Shown here one piece after another: positions 63,381 to 64,000 of a stretch of 64,000 bases of DNA (position 1 is the stretch's first letter; every line of letters starts with the position of its first letter). Origin of the DNA: Hemibagrus wyckioides (lineage: Eukaryota > Chordata > Actinopteri > Siluriformes > Bagridae). Location: NCBI RefSeq assembly GCF_019097595.1, contig NC_080712.1:20812146-20876145 (forward strand), written 5' to 3'. Under the pieces are notes generated by a model. The model was not told where the DNA came from. It ran no database searches and worked only from the letters and a program-made list of their open reading frames with translations. The translations under genes and the position numbers were made by a program.

Positions 63381-64000
63381 TTAATTACTGCACTTTATTT
63401 TTCCAGCAGGAAGCACCTCTAAATGATCCTTTTCTATGCATACATCTGCTTATGGCCTTGACTTCAGGGTGATCCATCTCTCTGCAGTACTGGTGTGAAG
63501 CAGCATGTCCTGTGGGAGATTTATAGCTCTGCATGATGTACAGGATCAGTAGGGCAAGTAGAGACAGCTTAGGTAGCGTCATAGCGTCATAGATAGCAAG
63601 ACTGATTAGATTGTCTCATAGTTTCATGAATGTATGTCATGGGGCATTGAGATCAGATAATGGTGAACAAATATTGAGATGAATCAGGGAGGTTTATGGG
63701 TTAAAAATGTGTGGAACAGACCTCTTTTATGTATTGTATATAAAGGTAGTGTGTTTGAAACACTAAAGCACAATGATTCTGTCTGTAATCTTAGAAAACT
63801 CCTGGTGAGGTTTTGTCATGCTGCTCAATGCACAGCTTGCCACGTGTGTGTTTTTTCTTCTTTTGGTTACTGTGGATGCAGGTAAACACAGAACAGACAG
63901 CGGTGATTCACCGGGTTAGTTGAGCTCAACTGACAGAAACTGAAGGAAGACAACAAGGGAAATTACTAAGGGTTTGTCTTTCCTGTCATTCCCCCTGCAT
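60555..64000 (+). other. pdzd7: pdzd7 intron or downstream sequence to window edge
   Basis: The rest of PDZ3 (expected to begin with a form of A-G-F-E-L-V-A-V-D-G) is not found in this 3.4 kb, so the next exon is probably beyond the window. Only AT-rich low complexity (60780-60860) and a (GT)n(GA)n repeat (63319-63379) stand out. Confidence 0.55.
63319..63379. repeat. (GT)n(GA)n compound microsatellite
   Basis: About fifteen GT units followed directly by about fifteen GA units. Confidence 0.95.

Overview
This is a gene-dense piece of a ray-finned fish (teleost) chromosome. It has spliced genes with GT/AG introns, microsatellites, and decayed Tc1/mariner, hAT, LINE and tRNA-SINE copies of types common in teleosts. 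The mix of Tc1-like and hAT-derived repeats resembles ostariophysan fish (catfish or carp relatives), but I cannot fix the species. Five protein-coding genes are supported exon by exon; every intron phase was checked by hand.

Layout, left to right: tmem150a on + (from 1 to stop at 15388; its first coding exons lie upstream of the window). mat1a on - (nine coding exons, ATG at 24321, stop at 19756), convergent with tmem150a. An intergenic stretch rich in transposons (about 24.5-30.8 kb). selenou1/prxl2a on + (about 30.8-37.6 kb). sfxn3 on - (ATG 45508, stop 39830), tail to tail with selenou1. pdzd7 on + (leader near 47.45 kb, ATG 48585, running past the right edge), head to head with sfxn3 across a short GC-rich promoter interval. 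Human MAT1A and PRXL2A are neighbours on 10q23, and PDZD7 and SFXN3 are neighbours on 10q24, so this is conserved chromosome-10-type synteny. tmem150a belongs with MAT2A on human 2p11, so its presence beside mat1a is a trace of an old paralogous block.

The most interesting biology is the selenoprotein. The peroxiredoxin-like gene carries an in-frame TGA (35230-35232) exactly where the mammalian PRXL2A motif has its first redox cysteine, and a well-formed form-2 SECIS hairpin lies in the 3' UTR (37427-37492). A plain ORF caller breaks this gene; it is intact selenoprotein U1.

The genes do not form one pathway. They cover phosphoinositide control at the plasma membrane (tmem150a), S-adenosylmethionine synthesis (mat1a), redox protection (selenou1), mitochondrial serine import (sfxn3) and the stereocilia ankle-link scaffold of hair cells (pdzd7). 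The rest is introns, UTRs and repeats; no tRNA, rRNA, CRISPR or bacterial-type features were seen.
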